From an uncultured Rhodospirillales bacterium (GTDB lineage Bacteria > Pseudomonadota > Alphaproteobacteria > Acetobacterales > Acetobacteraceae): a stretch of DNA of 64,000 nt. The stretch is from the NCBI GenBank assembly GCA_903835235.1, contig CAILMF010000045.1:1-64000 (forward strand), in the 5' to 3' direction. The translations under genes were made by a program, and so were the position numbers. The notes below the pieces were generated by a model. That model had not been told where the DNA came from. It did no database searches and saw nothing but the letters and a program-made list of their open reading frames with translations. The number at the start of each line of letters is the position of its first letter. Within the stretch, counting starts at the first letter, position 1. Below are positions 50,433 through 60,190 of the stretch, piece by piece.

Positions 50433-51823
50433 GGCCCGCCCCTTTCGCCGATGTCCCACCACAGTCCCGCCATGATGCCCAAGCCTTCCCGCAGCAGCGG
50501 CGCCAGCGCGTGCTCGTCCGGCCCGTGCTGGTTGCAGCCGGGGTAGCTGTTGGGAATCCAGATGGCCGGCGTGCCCAGCACGTCCAGGAACAGGCCGGAG
50601 GGCGAGCTGCCGCTGCTGTTCGGCACGATGTTCGGCGTGCGGTTGGCGGTGCGCGCCATGCTGCGGGCCACCGCCTTCACCCAGGGGTCGTCCGGGTTGG
50701 TGCGGCTGGCCGGGAACATGCCGCGGGTCATCTTCTCCTCGATCCGCACCATCTGGAAGCCGCGCTCATCCAGGTGCTTGCGCAGGTTCGGCACAATGGT
50801 CTCGGCCGGCACGTCCACGGTGTGGCGCACCTGCAAGCGCGCCCGGGCGCTGCCCTGCACCGCATTGGTCGGCGCATCCGGATGGCCGCAGACGCTGGCC
50901 AGCACAATCACCCCAGTGCCACCATAAATCCGCTGCGCCTTGGAGACACCAGGCTCGCCCCAATCCGGACTGCCTTCCGGCGTGCCTGGAATTTCCTCGA
51001 AGACCAGCGCGTCGATCGCTTCGGTCACGCTGGCCGGCACCGCCTTGGGCAGCCAGCCATCCACCAATATCGCACCGCGCGGCGTGACGATGCTGGCCAG
51101 CGCATGCGCCAGCACGAAGCCGGGGTCGTCAAGCACGCCGCCCCAATGGCCGCTGTGATGTTCCTCCTTGCGGTAGTCCACCACCAGGTCGAAGGCGTAG
51201 CCGCCGCGGGCGCCCAGCGTCATTTCCGGCATGAAGGTGGTCTGCCGCGGGCCATCCAGCGCGATGAAGACGTCGGCGGCGCACTTGTCCCGGTGGGTTT
51301 CAAGGAAATCCAGCAGGCCGGGGGAGCCGACCTCCTCGCCGGTCTCGATGAAGAACTTCACGTTGAAGCCGAGCTTGCCGCGCTCCGCCAGCGTGGCGCG
51401 CAGGGCTTCCAGCGCGATCAGGTGCTGGCCCTTGTTGTCCACCGTGCCGCGGCCGTACCACTTGTCGCCCTCGACGCTGATATCCCACGGGTCGCGCCCC
51501 TCGGTCCACTGCGGCTTCAGCCCGCGCACCACATCGCCATGGCCATAGATGAGGATGGTCGGCAGCGCCGCGCCTTCCTGCCGGGTGGCCAGCAGCACTG
51601 GGCCGTGGCGGGTATCCGGGTTGTCCAGCGTCTCACAGGTGAAGCCCATCGGCGCCAGCATCGGCGGCAGGGTCTGCTGGCAGTACCGATACAGGTCCGG
51701 CCGGCGTTCCGGCATCTGGCTCTCGGTCGGCACTGCCACCAGATCGCGCAGCGCCGCCAGGTAGCGACCATCATCGTAGCAGGCATGGGCGCGGGCGATG
51801 GCGCCCTCACGTGATCCGGTCAT
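50429..51823 (-). CDS. M20-family metallopeptidase
   Basis: The 464-residue protein has the M20 metal ligands in order: TILIYGHGDVVRGL (His), WYGRGTVDNKGQHLIALEAL (Asp), KFFIETGEEVGSPGLLDF (Glu pair) and VFIALDGPRQTTFM (Asp). ATG 51823 is preceded by GGAGGG at the right distance. It hydrolyses a dipeptide or an N-acyl amino acid. It is first in its operon and shares an 82-base divergent promoter region with the PuuE-like gene. Confidence 0.9.
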   Translation of the reverse strand: MTGSREGAIARAHACYDDGRYLAALRDLVAVPTESQMPERRPDLYRYCQQTLPPMLAPMGFTCETLDNPDTRHGPVLLATRQEGAALPTILIYGHGDVVRGLKPQWTEGRDPWDISVEGDKWYGRGTVDNKGQHLIALEALRATLAERGKLGFNVKFFIETGEEVGSPGLLDFLETHRDKCAADVFIALDGPRQTTFMPEMTLGARGGYAFDLVVDYRKEEHHSGHWGGVLDDPGFVLAHALASIVTPRGAILVDGWLPKAVPASVTEAIDALVFEEIPGTPEGSPDWGEPGVSKAQRIYGGTGVIVLASVCGHPDAPTNAVQGSARARLQVRHTVDVPAETIVPNLRKHLDERGFQMVRIEEKMTRGMFPASRTNPDDPWVKAVARSMARTANRTPNIVPNSSGSSPSGLFLDVLGTPAIWIPNSYPGCNQHGPDEHALAPLLREGLGIMAGLWWDIGERGGP

Positions 51824-51905
51824 GATTGTCCCTCCGTCGTGCCCCATCCTGGCACCATGGCACGCGGGATGCCACGCTACCCCCGCGCGAAAATGGAGAC
51901 GCCCG

Positions 51906-52826
51906 ATGACCCTGCCCGGCGGCATGCCCTCAGCCACCCGAGACCTGGTCGGCTATGCCGGCAAGCCGCCCCAGCCGCATTGGCCGGGCGAGGCGCGGCT
52001 GGCGATCAGCTTCGTGGTCAATGTCGAGGAAGGCGCCGAGTTCTCCCTGCTCTCAGGCGACGACCGCAACGAGCTGATGCCCGAGACCGGCCGGCTGATG
52101 CAGGGCGCGCCGGACCTCTGCATGGAAAGCCAGTTCGACTACGGCGCCCGCGCCGGGCTGTGGCGGCTGCTGGACTTGCTGGACGCCTACGGGGTCAAGG
52201 CCACCTTCTCCAGCTGCGGCCGCGCCGTGGCGAATACGCCCATCCTGGCCAGCGAACCACTGGCGCGCGGGCATGAGATCAGCGCCCATGGCTGGCGCTG
52301 GGAAACGCATGCCGGGATGGAGGAAGCGCATGAACGCGCGGTCATCGCCGGCACCGTCGCCGCCATCGAAACAGCCTGTGGCCAACGCCCCTTGGGCTGG
52401 CACACCAAGTCCTCCGCCAGCGTCAACACCCGCCGGCTGCTGCTGGAGGAAGGCGGCTTCCTGTACGACAGCGACGCCTATGACGACGACCTGCCCCGCA
52501 TCGTCCAAGTGCAGGGCCAGCCCCACGTCGTGCTGCCCTATGCCTTCGACACCAATGACATGCGCTTCGCCCCCGGCCAGGGCTTCGTCCAGCCTGAGGA
52601 TTTTTCGCGCTACTGCATCAGCGCCTTCGACATGCTGCTGCGCGAGGGCGCGACCCAGCCGAAGATGCTCAGCATCGGCCTGCACCTGCGCCTGATCGGC
52701 CGACCCGCCCGGCTGCGCGGGCTGGAGCAACTGCTGGAGCACGTCCGCCGCCACCAGGACGCGGTGTGGGTGGCGCGCCGCATCGACCTGGCGCGCCATT
52801 GGCGGGCGCTGAACGGGCTGGGGTAG
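51906..52826 (+). CDS. PuuE-like polysaccharide deacetylase-family protein
   Basis: The 306-residue protein resembles PuuE-type allantoinases: RLAISFVVNVEEGAEFSL, SQFDYGARAGLWRLLDLLD, GVKATFSSCGRAVANTPILA and HEISAHGWRWETHAGMEEA. As in PuuE, the second metal His is replaced by Trp (HGWRW), so a metal-independent or different mechanism is expected. It may open an amide ring in purine or pyrimidine catabolism. Urease further downstream would fit, but no other purine genes are present. Confidence 0.85.
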   Translation: MTLPGGMPSATRDLVGYAGKPPQPHWPGEARLAISFVVNVEEGAEFSLLSGDDRNELMPETGRLMQGAPDLCMESQFDYGARAGLWRLLDLLDAYGVKATFSSCGRAVANTPILASEPLARGHEISAHGWRWETHAGMEEAHERAVIAGTVAAIETACGQRPLGWHTKSSASVNTRRLLLEEGGFLYDSDAYDDDLPRIVQVQGQPHVVLPYAFDTNDMRFAPGQGFVQPEDFSRYCISAFDMLLREGATQPKMLSIGLHLRLIGRPARLRGLEQLLEHVRRHQDAVWVARRIDLARHWRALNGLG

Positions 52827-52895
52827 ATTGCAGGCCCGATCCACGGCGCCGGGCACTCGGCCGCGAAGCGGCCTGCGCCCTCCGCCGACCGGGTC

Positions 52896-54314
52896 TCAGG
52901 CACTCATGGTGATCGGCGGCGTCACGTCGTCCGGAATCGGGCACACGTAGGGCGTCGCCGCGGTGCGCTCGGCATGGTCGGCGCGGGCGCGCTCGATCAG
53001 CGCCGGGTCCTTCAGCGCGTCCACCGCGGTGCCGGCCATCACCTTGGCCACATGCACCATGCCCTTATGCGCCAGCGGCGTTTTCCCTTGTGCCGTCAGC
53101 TGCCAGCTATGCCCCGGCGTGCCGATGGCATAGACCGCGCCGCGGGCCTGGATCAGCGGCACCGCCCAGCTGACATCACCGACATCGGTGCTGCCCATCA
53201 TCGGCGCGAAGGCGTTTTCCAACGGCACGATCTGGTCCGCCAGGGTCACGCCGCGCTTTTCCCGCAACCCGTATTTGCGCCAGCCGGTGGTGATGTCCTC
53301 CTCCGACAGCGTGGCCTGGAACTTCGTCGCCAGCTCGCGGTCCTCGTCGTCCCATTCCGGCGGGCCCAGGCGCATCATGTTGTTGTGCATGGCCTCGGCC
53401 AGCGGCGTGTTCATCAGCAGGTTGGAAACGGCGGAAACCACCTTGGTCGTCACCTGCGTCTCGGTCATCAGCGCCGCGCCCTCGCCGATCTTGCGGACGC
53501 GGGCGATCAGCCGGTTCAGCTCCGGCAGGTCACGCGCGCGGATCAGGTAGCGCACCTTGGCAGTGGCCTGCACCACGTTCGGCGCAATGCCGCCGGCATC
53601 CAGGTAGGCGTAGTGGATGCGCGCGTCGGATGGCATGTGTTCGCGCATGTAGTTGACGCCGACATTCATCAGCTCCACCGCGTCCAGCGCCGAACGCCCC
53701 AGATGCGGCGCGGCGGCGGCGTGGCTGCTGCGGCCGACGAAGCTGAAGTCGATGCGGGTATTCGCCAGGCTCTTCATGTCGTCCACGGCGGTGAAGGCCG
53801 CGGGGTGCCAGGTCAGCGCGATATCCACATCCTTGAACGCCCCGTCGCGCACCATGAAGCCCTTGGCGGCGCCGCCTTCCTCGGCCGGGCAGCCATAGTA
53901 GCGCACCCGGCCCGGCAGGTTGTTGGCGGCCAGCCAGTCCTTCACCGCGGCGGCGGCCAGCATGGCGGCACTGCCCAGCAGGTTGTGGCCGCAGCCATGG
54001 CCGGAGCCATCACCGGGCAGCGGCCGCTTTTCCGCCACGCCGGCTTCCTGGGAAAGCCCCGGCAGCGCGTCATACTCACCCAGAATGGCGATCACCGGCC
54101 CACCCTCGCCGGCTTCGCCCATCACGGCGGTCGGGATGCCCGCCAGGTTCTTCGTCACCCGGAAGCCCTCGGCCTCCAGCATGGCGGTGTGTTCGGCGCA
54201 GCTGCGATGCTCGGCGTAGCACAGCTCCGGCATGCCCCAGACGCGGTCGGCCAGGCCCTCGTATTCGGCTTTGCGCTGGTCCACCAGCTGCCAGATCTGT
54301 TCGCTGTTCTGCAT
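52896..54314 (-). CDS. AbgB-like amidohydrolase (M20D)
   Basis: The 472-residue protein is related to the B subunit of p-aminobenzoyl-glutamate hydrolase: VIAILGEYDALPGLSQEAG, DGSGHGCGHNLLGSAAMLAA, YYGCPAEEGGAAKGFMVRD and SFVGRSSHAAAAPHLGRSAL. An AGGAGG site favours the second of two ATGs (54314; 54317 is the other). It cleaves an aminoacyl amide. No AbgA partner is nearby. It diverges from the gnd gene. Confidence 0.9.
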   Translation of the reverse strand: MQNSEQIWQLVDQRKAEYEGLADRVWGMPELCYAEHRSCAEHTAMLEAEGFRVTKNLAGIPTAVMGEAGEGGPVIAILGEYDALPGLSQEAGVAEKRPLPGDGSGHGCGHNLLGSAAMLAAAAVKDWLAANNLPGRVRYYGCPAEEGGAAKGFMVRDGAFKDVDIALTWHPAAFTAVDDMKSLANTRIDFSFVGRSSHAAAAPHLGRSALDAVELMNVGVNYMREHMPSDARIHYAYLDAGGIAPNVVQATAKVRYLIRARDLPELNRLIARVRKIGEGAALMTETQVTTKVVSAVSNLLMNTPLAEAMHNNMMRLGPPEWDDEDRELATKFQATLSEEDITTGWRKYGLREKRGVTLADQIVPLENAFAPMMGSTDVGDVSWAVPLIQARGAVYAIGTPGHSWQLTAQGKTPLAHKGMVHVAKVMAGTAVDALKDPALIERARADHAERTAATPYVCPIPDDVTPPITMSA

Positions 54315-54418
54315 CATCGCCTCCTGCATTCGTGCCGCCAGCAAAGCCCGGCCGGGGCGGCTGGCGCAAGGGCCGGGGCGGGGTTAGGCTTCGTGCCGAT
54401 ATCTGAGGGAGCGAAACG

Positions 54419-55375
54419 GTGCAGCTTGGCATGGTCGGCCTGGGCCGGATGGGCGGCAACATCGTGCGGCGGCTGCTGCGCGCGGGGCACGACTGCGTGG
54501 TGTGGGACCGCGACCCCGCCCCCGGCGCCGCCCTGGCCACCGAAGGCGCCCGCGCCGTGCCGGGCCTGGCCGCCATGGTCGCTGGCCTGGACGCGCCCCG
54601 CACCATCTGGGTCATGCTGCCCAGCGGCGCCGCCACGGAAGACGCGCTGCGCGAGATCGCCGCCCTGCTCTCCCCCGGCGACGTGCTGATCGATGGCGGC
54701 AATTCCATGTGGAAGGACAGCCAGCGGCGCGGCGCCGAAATCCGCGCCCGCGGTCTGCACTTCCTGGATATCGGCACGTCGGGCGGGGTCTGGGGCCTGG
54801 CGCGCGGCTATTCACTGATGATCGGCGGCGAGGAAGCCGTGGTGCGCCGGCTGGACCCGATTTTTGCGGCGTTGGTGCCCGGCCGCGCTGCGGCAGAGCC
54901 GACCCCCGGCGCCGAGGGCCGCGACCCCCGCCCGGCTGAGGGCTACGTCCATTGCGGTGCCAACGGCGCCGGCCATTTTACGAAAATGATCCATAACGGC
55001 ATCGAGTACGGCATGATGCAGGCGATGGCCGAGGGCCTCGACATCCTGCACGACCAGGGCGTGGTCAGTGCCTCGCTGGCCGATGTGACCGAGGGCTGGC
55101 GCCGTGGCTCCGTGGTGGCGAGTTGGCTGCTCGACCTCACCGCCCAGGCGCTGGCGGCGGAAGAAGACCTGGGCAGCTATTCCGGCACCGTCAGCGACAG
55201 TGGCGAGGGCCGCTGGACCGTAGATGCCGCGGTGGAACAGGGCGTCGCCGCGCCGGTGCTGGCCGCCGCGCTGTTCGCCCGCTTCACCAGCCGCGACGAG
55301 CAGCGCTTCTCGATGAAGGCGCTGTCGGCCATGCGCAAGGGCTTCGGCGGGCATCTGGAGCCGCCCAAAAAGTGA
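54419..55375 (+). CDS. gnd: 6-phosphogluconate dehydrogenase, decarboxylating (short type)
   Basis: The 318-residue protein is the short NAD-type 6-phosphogluconate dehydrogenase (GntZ/YqeC branch): MQLGMVGLGRMGGNIVRRLL, DVLIDGGNSMWKDSQRRGAE, FLDIGTSGGVWGLARGYSLM and GAGHFTKMIHNGIEYGMMQA with catalytic Lys. It makes ribulose 5-phosphate and CO2. It starts with GTG and ends with a GTGA overlap into gluconokinase, so gluconate use is the likely role. It opens the six-gene operon to 59,685. Confidence 0.93.
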   Translation: MQLGMVGLGRMGGNIVRRLLRAGHDCVVWDRDPAPGAALATEGARAVPGLAAMVAGLDAPRTIWVMLPSGAATEDALREIAALLSPGDVLIDGGNSMWKDSQRRGAEIRARGLHFLDIGTSGGVWGLARGYSLMIGGEEAVVRRLDPIFAALVPGRAAAEPTPGAEGRDPRPAEGYVHCGANGAGHFTKMIHNGIEYGMMQAMAEGLDILHDQGVVSASLADVTEGWRRGSVVASWLLDLTAQALAAEEDLGSYSGTVSDSGEGRWTVDAAVEQGVAAPVLAAALFARFTSRDEQRFSMKALSAMRKGFGGHLEPPKK

Positions 55376-55860
55376 AGGTGCTGGTGATGGGCGTCTCCGG
55401 CGTGGGCAAGTCCACCATCGGCCAGGGGCTGGCCGCGGCGCTGGGCGTGCCCTTCGCCGACGCCGATGCCTTCCACCCACCCGCCAACGTGGCGAAGATG
55501 AGTGCCGGCATTGCCCTGACCGATGATGACCGCTGGCCCTGGCTGGACGCCATCGGCGCCTGGCTGGACCAGCGCGGCGAAGCCGGCGGCGTGGTCACGT
55601 GCAGCGCGTTGAAGCGGGCGTACCGCGACCGCCTGCTGGCGCCGCGTCGCGACGTGCGGCTGCTGTACCTGCACGGCGACCCCGCCCTGGTCATGGCCCG
55701 CCAGGCCGCGCGCGAAAACCACTTCATGCCCGCCAGCCTGATGGCCAGCCAATACGCCACGCTGGAAGCCCCCGCCGCCGAAGAAGCCGCCATTGCGCTG
55801 GAGGTGGACGACCACCCTGCCGCGATCATCGCCGCTGCGCTAAAGCACCTGACCCAATGA
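55372..55860 (+). CDS. gntK: Gluconokinase
   Basis: The 162-residue protein has the P-loop VLVMGVSGVGKSTIGQGLAA, FADADAFHPPANVAKMSAG and TDDDRWPWLDAIGAW, followed by CSALKRAYRDRL and YLHGDPALVMARQAAREN HF. These are the standard motifs of the GntK family. It phosphorylates gluconate to 6-phosphogluconate, the substrate of the preceding gene. The start GTG overlaps the gnd stop. Confidence 0.94.
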   Translation: MKVLVMGVSGVGKSTIGQGLAAALGVPFADADAFHPPANVAKMSAGIALTDDDRWPWLDAIGAWLDQRGEAGGVVTCSALKRAYRDRLLAPRRDVRLLYLHGDPALVMARQAARENHFMPASLMASQYATLEAPAAEEAAIALEVDDHPAAIIAAALKHLTQ

Positions 55861-56609
55861 AGGACGCGACCATGGACCCGATCATCAAGGCGAAGCTGGA
55901 AAAGATCACCACTGCCACCATCACCACGGTGCTGCTGAAGAAGGGGCTGCGCAACGTCTGGATGCGCGGGCCGCAGCCCTTCACCATTTCCGCCATGGGC
56001 CAGCGCATGGTCGGCCCGGCCTTCACGCTGCGCTTCGTGCCGGCGCGGGAAGACCTGGCCACGCCGGAAAGCTGGTCCTCGCCCATCTCCACCCGCGCCG
56101 CCATCGAGGCGATGCCGGAAGGCTGCATCTGCGTGGCCGATGCCATGGGCGTCTCCGACGCCGGCATCTTCGGCGACATCCTCTGCGCCCGCATGGTCAA
56201 GCGCGGCGTGACCGCCCTGGTGACGGATGGCGCGGTGCGCGACGTGGCCGGCGTGGAAGGCACGGGCATGCCGGTATGGTGCGCCGGCGGCGCGGCCCCG
56301 CCCTCGGTCGCCGCACTGACCTTCGTGAGCTGGCAGGAGCCGATCGGCTGCGGCGGCGTCGCGGTCTTCCCGGACGACGTGGTGGTGGTGGATGATGACG
56401 GCGCGGTGCTGATCCCGAAGGCACTCGTGGAATACGTCGCCAACGAGGGCACCGAGCAGGAGCGCCTGGAAGCCTGGATCGTCAGCCAGGTGGAAGCCGG
56501 CGAGAAGCTACCCGGCCTCTACCCGCCCAACGCCGAGAACAAGGCGCGCTACGAGGCCGACAAGGCCGCCGCAGACGCCGAGAAGCCGGCGAAGAAGAAG
56601 AAGAAGTAA
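55857..56609 (+). CDS. RraA-like protein (HMG/CHA aldolase family)
   Basis: The 250-residue protein shows the RraA fold: KITTATITTVLLKKGLRNVW, VGPAFTLRFVPAREDLATPE, GCICVADAMGVSDAGIFGDI and VTALVTDGAVRDVAGVEGTG with the metal and Arg residues of 4-hydroxy-4-methyl-2-oxoglutarate aldolases. The C-terminus is extended by about 35 residues ending in AEKPAKKKKK. It begins by an ATGA overlap with gluconokinase. Aldolase or decarboxylase activity on an oxoacid is more likely than RNase E inhibition in this context. Confidence 0.85.
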   Translation: MKDATMDPIIKAKLEKITTATITTVLLKKGLRNVWMRGPQPFTISAMGQRMVGPAFTLRFVPAREDLATPESWSSPISTRAAIEAMPEGCICVADAMGVSDAGIFGDILCARMVKRGVTALVTDGAVRDVAGVEGTGMPVWCAGGAAPPSVAALTFVSWQEPIGCGGVAVFPDDVVVVDDDGAVLIPKALVEYVANEGTEQERLEAWIVSQVEAGEKLPGLYPPNAENKARYEADKAAADAEKPAKKKKK

Positions 56610-56612
56610 GCC

Positions 56613-57752
56613 ATGTCCGCCGAGGAGATCGCGGCAGTCCGCGAAACAGTGCGGCGCTTCGTGCGCACGCGGCTGAACCCGTTGGAAGCCGCGATCGACG
56701 AGGCGGATGAGGTTGACGAGAAGCTGCTGGCCGGGCTGCGGCAGGAGATCGCCGCGCTCGGCCTGTATGGCTTCAACCTGCCGGAAAGCCTGGGCGGTCC
56801 CGGGCTTTCCGTCGCCGACCGCGTGCAGGTGCTGGAGGAAATCGGCCGCACCTCCATGCCACTCACAGAATGCTTCGGCCACCTGCCGATTTCGTTGACG
56901 CTGATGAGCGCCGAGCAGCGCGCACGGATATTGCCGACGCTGCTGGATGGCAGCGAGACCATCACCTACGCGCTGACCGAACCCGATGCCGGCAGCGACC
57001 TGAACGCGCTGAAGGTGAAGGGAGAGAAGGTGGCCGGCGGCTGGCGGCTGAACGGCACCAAGCAGTTCATCAGCAATGTCGAGACATCCGAGTGGATCAT
57101 CGTGTTGGCCACGACCGATGCCGGCGCCAATCTGAAGGGCCGGCTCACCACCTTCCTGATGCGGCGTTCCAACCCCGGGCTGAAGAACCTGGTGCGCTAC
57201 CGCAAGATGGGCTGGCGCGGCTACCACCTGAACGGGTTCGTGCTGGAAGACGCCTTCATCCCCGATGAGGACGTGCTCGGCGCGCCCGGCGGCGGCTTCC
57301 TGACCATGATGGCCGGCATCAACCACGACCGTATTTTTGTCAGTTGCCGCTGCCTCGGCATTGCGCTGCGGGCGCAGGAAATGGCGCTGGAGTATGCGCG
57401 GCAACGCAAGGCTTTCGGCGCGCAGATCAGCGAATACCAGGGCATCCAATTCCCGTTGGCGGACAACGACGTGGAGATCGCCGCCGCGCGTGGCCTGATC
57501 CGCGCCGCCGCCGAAGCCGCGGATGCCGGCACCGACGAGTTCCGCATCGCGGCGTCGCGCAGCAAGCTCTACTGCTCCGAAATGGTGAACCGCGTGGCCG
57601 ACCGCGCGCTGCAGGTTTTTGGCGGTATCGGCTACATGCGCGACCTGCCGCTGGAACGCTTCTACCGCGACGCCCGCGCCTTCAAGATCGGCGAGGGTAC
57701 CAGCGAGATGCAGCGCATCCAGATCGCCCGCGCGGCGCTCGGCGGCCGCTGA
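56613..57752 (+). CDS. Acyl-CoA dehydrogenase
   Basis: The 379-residue protein has YALTEPDAGSDLNALKVKGE, KQFISNVETSEWIIVLATTD, RKAFGAQISEYQGIQFPLAD and the C-terminal GGIGYMRDLPLERFYRDARA, FKIGEGTSEMQRIQIARAAL. All FAD and catalytic elements are present. It introduces a 2,3 double bond into an acyl-CoA, electrons going to ETF. It follows the RraA-like gene by three bases and overlaps the ligase start by one base. Confidence 0.93.
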   Translation: MSAEEIAAVRETVRRFVRTRLNPLEAAIDEADEVDEKLLAGLRQEIAALGLYGFNLPESLGGPGLSVADRVQVLEEIGRTSMPLTECFGHLPISLTLMSAEQRARILPTLLDGSETITYALTEPDAGSDLNALKVKGEKVAGGWRLNGTKQFISNVETSEWIIVLATTDAGANLKGRLTTFLMRRSNPGLKNLVRYRKMGWRGYHLNGFVLEDAFIPDEDVLGAPGGGFLTMMAGINHDRIFVSCRCLGIALRAQEMALEYARQRKAFGAQISEYQGIQFPLADNDVEIAAARGLIRAAAEAADAGTDEFRIAASRSKLYCSEMVNRVADRALQVFGGIGYMRDLPLERFYRDARAFKIGEGTSEMQRIQIARAALGGR

Positions 57753-59245
57753 TGCTGTCGCTGCTCGCGGGTGAAGGCACCGCCCTCGTCGCCCCTGGCC
57801 TGCGGCTCTCGCGGGCCGAGTTGCGCGCGGCGTCGCGCCGCTTCGCCGCCCGGCTGCACGCGCTGGGCTTCCGCCGTGGCGACCGCCTGGCGGTCTGGCT
57901 GCCGGATGGCGCGGGCTGGCTGCAATGCCTCTTCGCCTGCGCGCAGCTGGGCGTGCTGGTGGTGCCGATCTCCACCCGCTTCACCACCGCCGAAGCGCGC
58001 CGCGTGCTGGGTGTGGCTGAGCCGCGCGGCCTGGTCGTGCCTGACCATTTCCTGAAGACCGACTTTGCCGCCGCCGCGCAGGAACTGGCCGCGGAAACGC
58101 CGGGCCTGCACGTGCTGGTCGGCCCGCCGCACGGGCTGCTGGAAGGCAGCGACGGCGAGGCACCCGGCACCGGCGACGCGGGCGACCTGCTCTGCACCTT
58201 CTCCACCAGCGGCACCACCGGCGTGCCCAAGCTGGCGCCACACGACCAGGCCAGCATCAAGCGCCACGCGCAGAACGTGGCCGCGTATTTCGACATGCAG
58301 GGCGGCGTCGCGCTCGGCGCGCTGCCGCTCTACGGCGTGCTCGGCTTCATGCAGGCCATGGCGGTGCTGGCGGCCGGCGGCACGCTGGTCTCGGTGCCGG
58401 TCTACGACCCCATTGCCTGCGCCCGCGCGATAGACGCGGAGCGCGTGACCCACTTCTTCGGCAGCGACCAGATGTTCGACGCGGTGCTGGGCGTGCCCGG
58501 CGCCTCGCTCGCATCCTGGCGCATCGGCGGCTATGCCGATTTCGTCGGCTGGGCCGCCCGCGTGGCCGAGGCCGGCGACGCCCGCGGCATCCGCCTGTTC
58601 GGCCTCTACGGCTCCTCCGAGGGTTTTTCCTTGTTGGCGGGCCGCGACTGGCGGGCGCCGCTGGCCCAGCGCATCCCCGCCGGCGGCACGCCGGTTTCGC
58701 CGGATATCCGCTTCCGCGTCTGCCACCCCGAGACCGGCGCCGTGCTGCCCCAGGGCGAGCCGGGCGAACTGCAATTGCAGGGCTATAATCTGCTACAGCA
58801 GTACCTCAACAACCCCAGCGCCACGGCCGCCGCCTTCACGAGGGATGGCTGGTTCCGCAGCGGCGACCTGGCGGTGGATGAGGGCGGCAGCTTCCTCTAC
58901 CTGGCGCGGCTGAAGGACAGCCTGCGCCTGCGCGGCTACCTGGTGGACCCCGGCGAGATCGAGAGCCACCTGGCAGCCCACCCCGCCGTGGCCCAGGCCC
59001 AGGTGGTCGGCGTCTCGCTGCCCGGCCAGGGCGATGCCGCGGTGGCCTTCGTCATCCTGGCCGAAGCCGCCGAGGAAGCCGCGCTGCTCCAGCATTGCCG
59101 TGCCGGCCTGGCCGCCTACAAGCAGCCCAAGCGCGTGCTGGCGGTGGCGGAATTCCCCGCCAATAACGGCCCAAACGGCGTGAAGATATTGAAGAATAAG
59201 CTGCGCGACATGGCCGAGGCCGCGCTGAAGGACCCCGCCGCATGA
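57752..59245 (+). CDS. Acyl-CoA synthetase / AMP-dependent ligase
   Basis: The 497-residue protein is a class I adenylate-forming ligase: LCTFSTSGTTGVPKLAPHDQ (P-loop), FGLYGSSEGFSLLAGRDW, DGWFRSGDLAVDEGGSFLYL, and hinge LKDSLRLRGYLVDPGEIE with a C-terminal Lys region NGPNGVKILKNKLRD. It activates an organic acid as CoA thioester for the dehydrogenase before it. The start overlaps the dehydrogenase stop (TGATG), and the stop overlaps the thioesterase start by ATGA. Confidence 0.92.
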   Translation: MLSLLAGEGTALVAPGLRLSRAELRAASRRFAARLHALGFRRGDRLAVWLPDGAGWLQCLFACAQLGVLVVPISTRFTTAEARRVLGVAEPRGLVVPDHFLKTDFAAAAQELAAETPGLHVLVGPPHGLLEGSDGEAPGTGDAGDLLCTFSTSGTTGVPKLAPHDQASIKRHAQNVAAYFDMQGGVALGALPLYGVLGFMQAMAVLAAGGTLVSVPVYDPIACARAIDAERVTHFFGSDQMFDAVLGVPGASLASWRIGGYADFVGWAARVAEAGDARGIRLFGLYGSSEGFSLLAGRDWRAPLAQRIPAGGTPVSPDIRFRVCHPETGAVLPQGEPGELQLQGYNLLQQYLNNPSATAAAFTRDGWFRSGDLAVDEGGSFLYLARLKDSLRLRGYLVDPGEIESHLAAHPAVAQAQVVGVSLPGQGDAAVAFVILAEAAEEAALLQHCRAGLAAYKQPKRVLAVAEFPANNGPNGVKILKNKLRDMAEAALKDPAA

Positions 59246-59685
59246 GCGACCGCAAGCCGCTGCCGCGCCCCGAGGAATTCGCCTTCTGGAGCGACGAGAC
59301 GGTCCGCGTCTCCGACACCGACCTGAACGGCCATGTCAACAACGGCGCCATCGGCGCCTATTGCGAAACCGGCCGCGCCGACCTGATGAACGCGGTGGCC
59401 GGCGCCCCGCATGAACGCGGCTTCGCCATGGCGGTGGCGCGCGTCGCCATCGATTACCGGCGGGAAGTCCACTACCCCGGCCGCGTCCGCATCGGCGGGG
59501 CCATGCTCAGCATGGGCAACAGCAGCTTCGTGCTGGAACAGGCACTGTTCGTCGGCGACCACTGCGTCGCCACGGCCGAGAACGTGATGGTGGTGCTGGA
59601 CCGCGCCACCCGGAAGCCAACACCGATCCCGCCGGAAACCAAGGCGAGGTTCCTCGCCCTGGCGCCGATGCGGAAGCTGGATTAG
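59242..59685 (+). CDS. Hotdog acyl-CoA thioesterase (4HBT family)
   Basis: The 147-residue protein shows the 4-hydroxybenzoyl-CoA thioesterase pattern: VRVSDTDLNGHVNNGAIGAY (Asp and His-Val-Asn-Asn-Gly) and VAIDYRREVHYPGRVRIGG. It hydrolyses an acyl-CoA, probably to free CoA in the pathway of the previous two genes. It is last in the operon and its stop overlaps the convergent HupE/UreJ stop by two bases. Confidence 0.9.
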   Translation: MSDRKPLPRPEEFAFWSDETVRVSDTDLNGHVNNGAIGAYCETGRADLMNAVAGAPHERGFAMAVARVAIDYRREVHYPGRVRIGGAMLSMGNSSFVLEQALFVGDHCVATAENVMVVLDRATRKPTPIPPETKARFLALAPMRKLD

Positions 59686-60190
59686 GCCGTCCGCGCGCGG
59701 GCGAACAGCCGCGAGAAGGGCCGCGCCAGCGCCAGGCCCGCACCGTGCAGCGCGGCGGTGGCCACCAGCGCACCCACGGCATAGGTCAGTTCCAGCGCGC
59801 CGGCTTCCACGCCATGCGCATGGCCATGCAGCAGCCCGGCCAGCCCGACCAGCGGCGCCGCCATGCCGAGCGGCACGCGCACGGCCAGAGCCGCCAACAC
59901 GCCCAGCAGCAGCACGGAAGCCAGCACTCCGGCCTCCACACCAGGCATCGCCAGGCCGGCCATGCCAAGGCCCATGCCCAGCGCCATCGCCGCCATGAAG
60001 GCGCCCGGCAGCACCAGCCGCGCCGCACCACCCTGCAACCCGGCCCAGAGGCCGACGGCCAGCATCACCACCAGGTGGTCCATGCCCATCAGCGGGTGCA
60101 GGAAGCCACCGGCCAGGCCATGGGCCAGCGGCCCACCGGGATGCGCCAGCGCCGGGAAAGGCGCGAGCGCGAGAACGAGCAAAAACTTCT

